Origin: Chitinophagaceae bacterium UBA3430
Lineage (GTDB): Bacteria > Bacteroidota > Bacteroidia > Chitinophagales > Chitinophagaceae
NCBI GenBank assembly: GCA_002378975.1
Contig: DFST01000055.1
Coordinates: 1-5,008, forward strand
DNA: 5,008 nt
Direction: 5' to 3'
This document shows, piece by piece, positions 4,959 to 5,008 of this stretch. The number at the start of each line of letters is the position of its first letter. Positions within the stretch are counted from its first letter, which is position 1. Below the pieces are notes generated by a model. That model did not search any database. It saw nothing but the letters and a program-made list of their open reading frames with translations, and was not told the DNA's origin. A program made the translations under genes and the position numbers.

Positions 4959-5008
4959 GAGAGTTGAGGGTTGAGAAAAACCGAACTCAACTATCTCAAC
5001 TATCTCAA
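4959..5008. repeat. Intergenic GTTGAG/CTCAAC repeat, inverted and tandem, cut by the window end
   Basis: The left arm GAGAGTTGAGGGTTGAG (4959-4975) matches the word at 2282-2298 in 16 of 17 bases. After AAAAACCGAA, the right arm runs CTCAACTAT (4986-4994), CTCAACTAT (4995-5003), CTCAA (5004-5008): a 9-nt tandem repeat of about 2.5 visible copies. The arms pair as GTTGAG/CTCAAC (4970-4975 with 4986-4991) and AGTTGAG/CTCAACT (4962-4968 with 4995-5001). The repeat probably continues beyond the window. Confidence 0.7.

Noticed and set aside
4986..5008. Tandem CTCAACTAT units as a possible CRISPR array
   Set aside because: Units are 9 nt with no spacers and no cas genes nearby; this is a simple tandem repeat.

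Overview
The window looks like ordinary chromosomal DNA from a member of the Bacteroidota. The evidence is the protein style (Bacteroidota-type EtfA/EtfB, and a bifunctional nuclease carrying a C-terminal UVR motif), a perfect TAnnTTTG -7 promoter element before etfB, and the absence of a usable Shine-Dalgarno sequence at every gene start. Base composition is mid-range with AT-rich intergenic gaps. I cannot place it below phylum from sequence alone; a Chitinophagia/Sphingobacteriia-like or Flavobacteriales-like lineage is a guess.

Layout: positions 1-1439 hold a minus-strand pair. A small TPR protein gene is followed, with no intervening base (TAAATG), by tilS, which runs off the left edge and lacks only its C-terminal end. 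A divergent gap of about 95 bp carries a plus-strand promoter. From 1534 to 4808 four genes lie head to tail: etfB, etfA, a bifunctional nuclease (BFN/DUF151-UVR) gene, and ispE. Positions 4809-5008 are intergenic and hold several hairpins, low-complexity repeats, and a very short ORF with a promoter-like box in front of it.

Function: EtfB and EtfA form the electron transfer flavoprotein heterodimer, which collects electrons from acyl-CoA and related dehydrogenases for the quinone pool. The BFN-UVR protein is a putative nuclease. IspE is the fourth-step kinase of the MEP isoprenoid pathway and is probably translated with the nuclease gene (2-bp gap). TilS modifies tRNA-Ile(CAU) and is essential for decoding AUA in most bacteria. 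No phage, CRISPR, toxin-antitoxin or defence system is visible.

The unusual signal is between the genes. The etfB-etfA gap sits in an 84-nt stretch with no cytosine, and words from it (GAGAGTTGNGGGTTGAG, GTTTAAA) recur after ispE, where they form inverted and tandem repeats next to hairpins. This points to a dispersed intergenic repeat family in this genome. I found no convincing undescribed multi-gene system.
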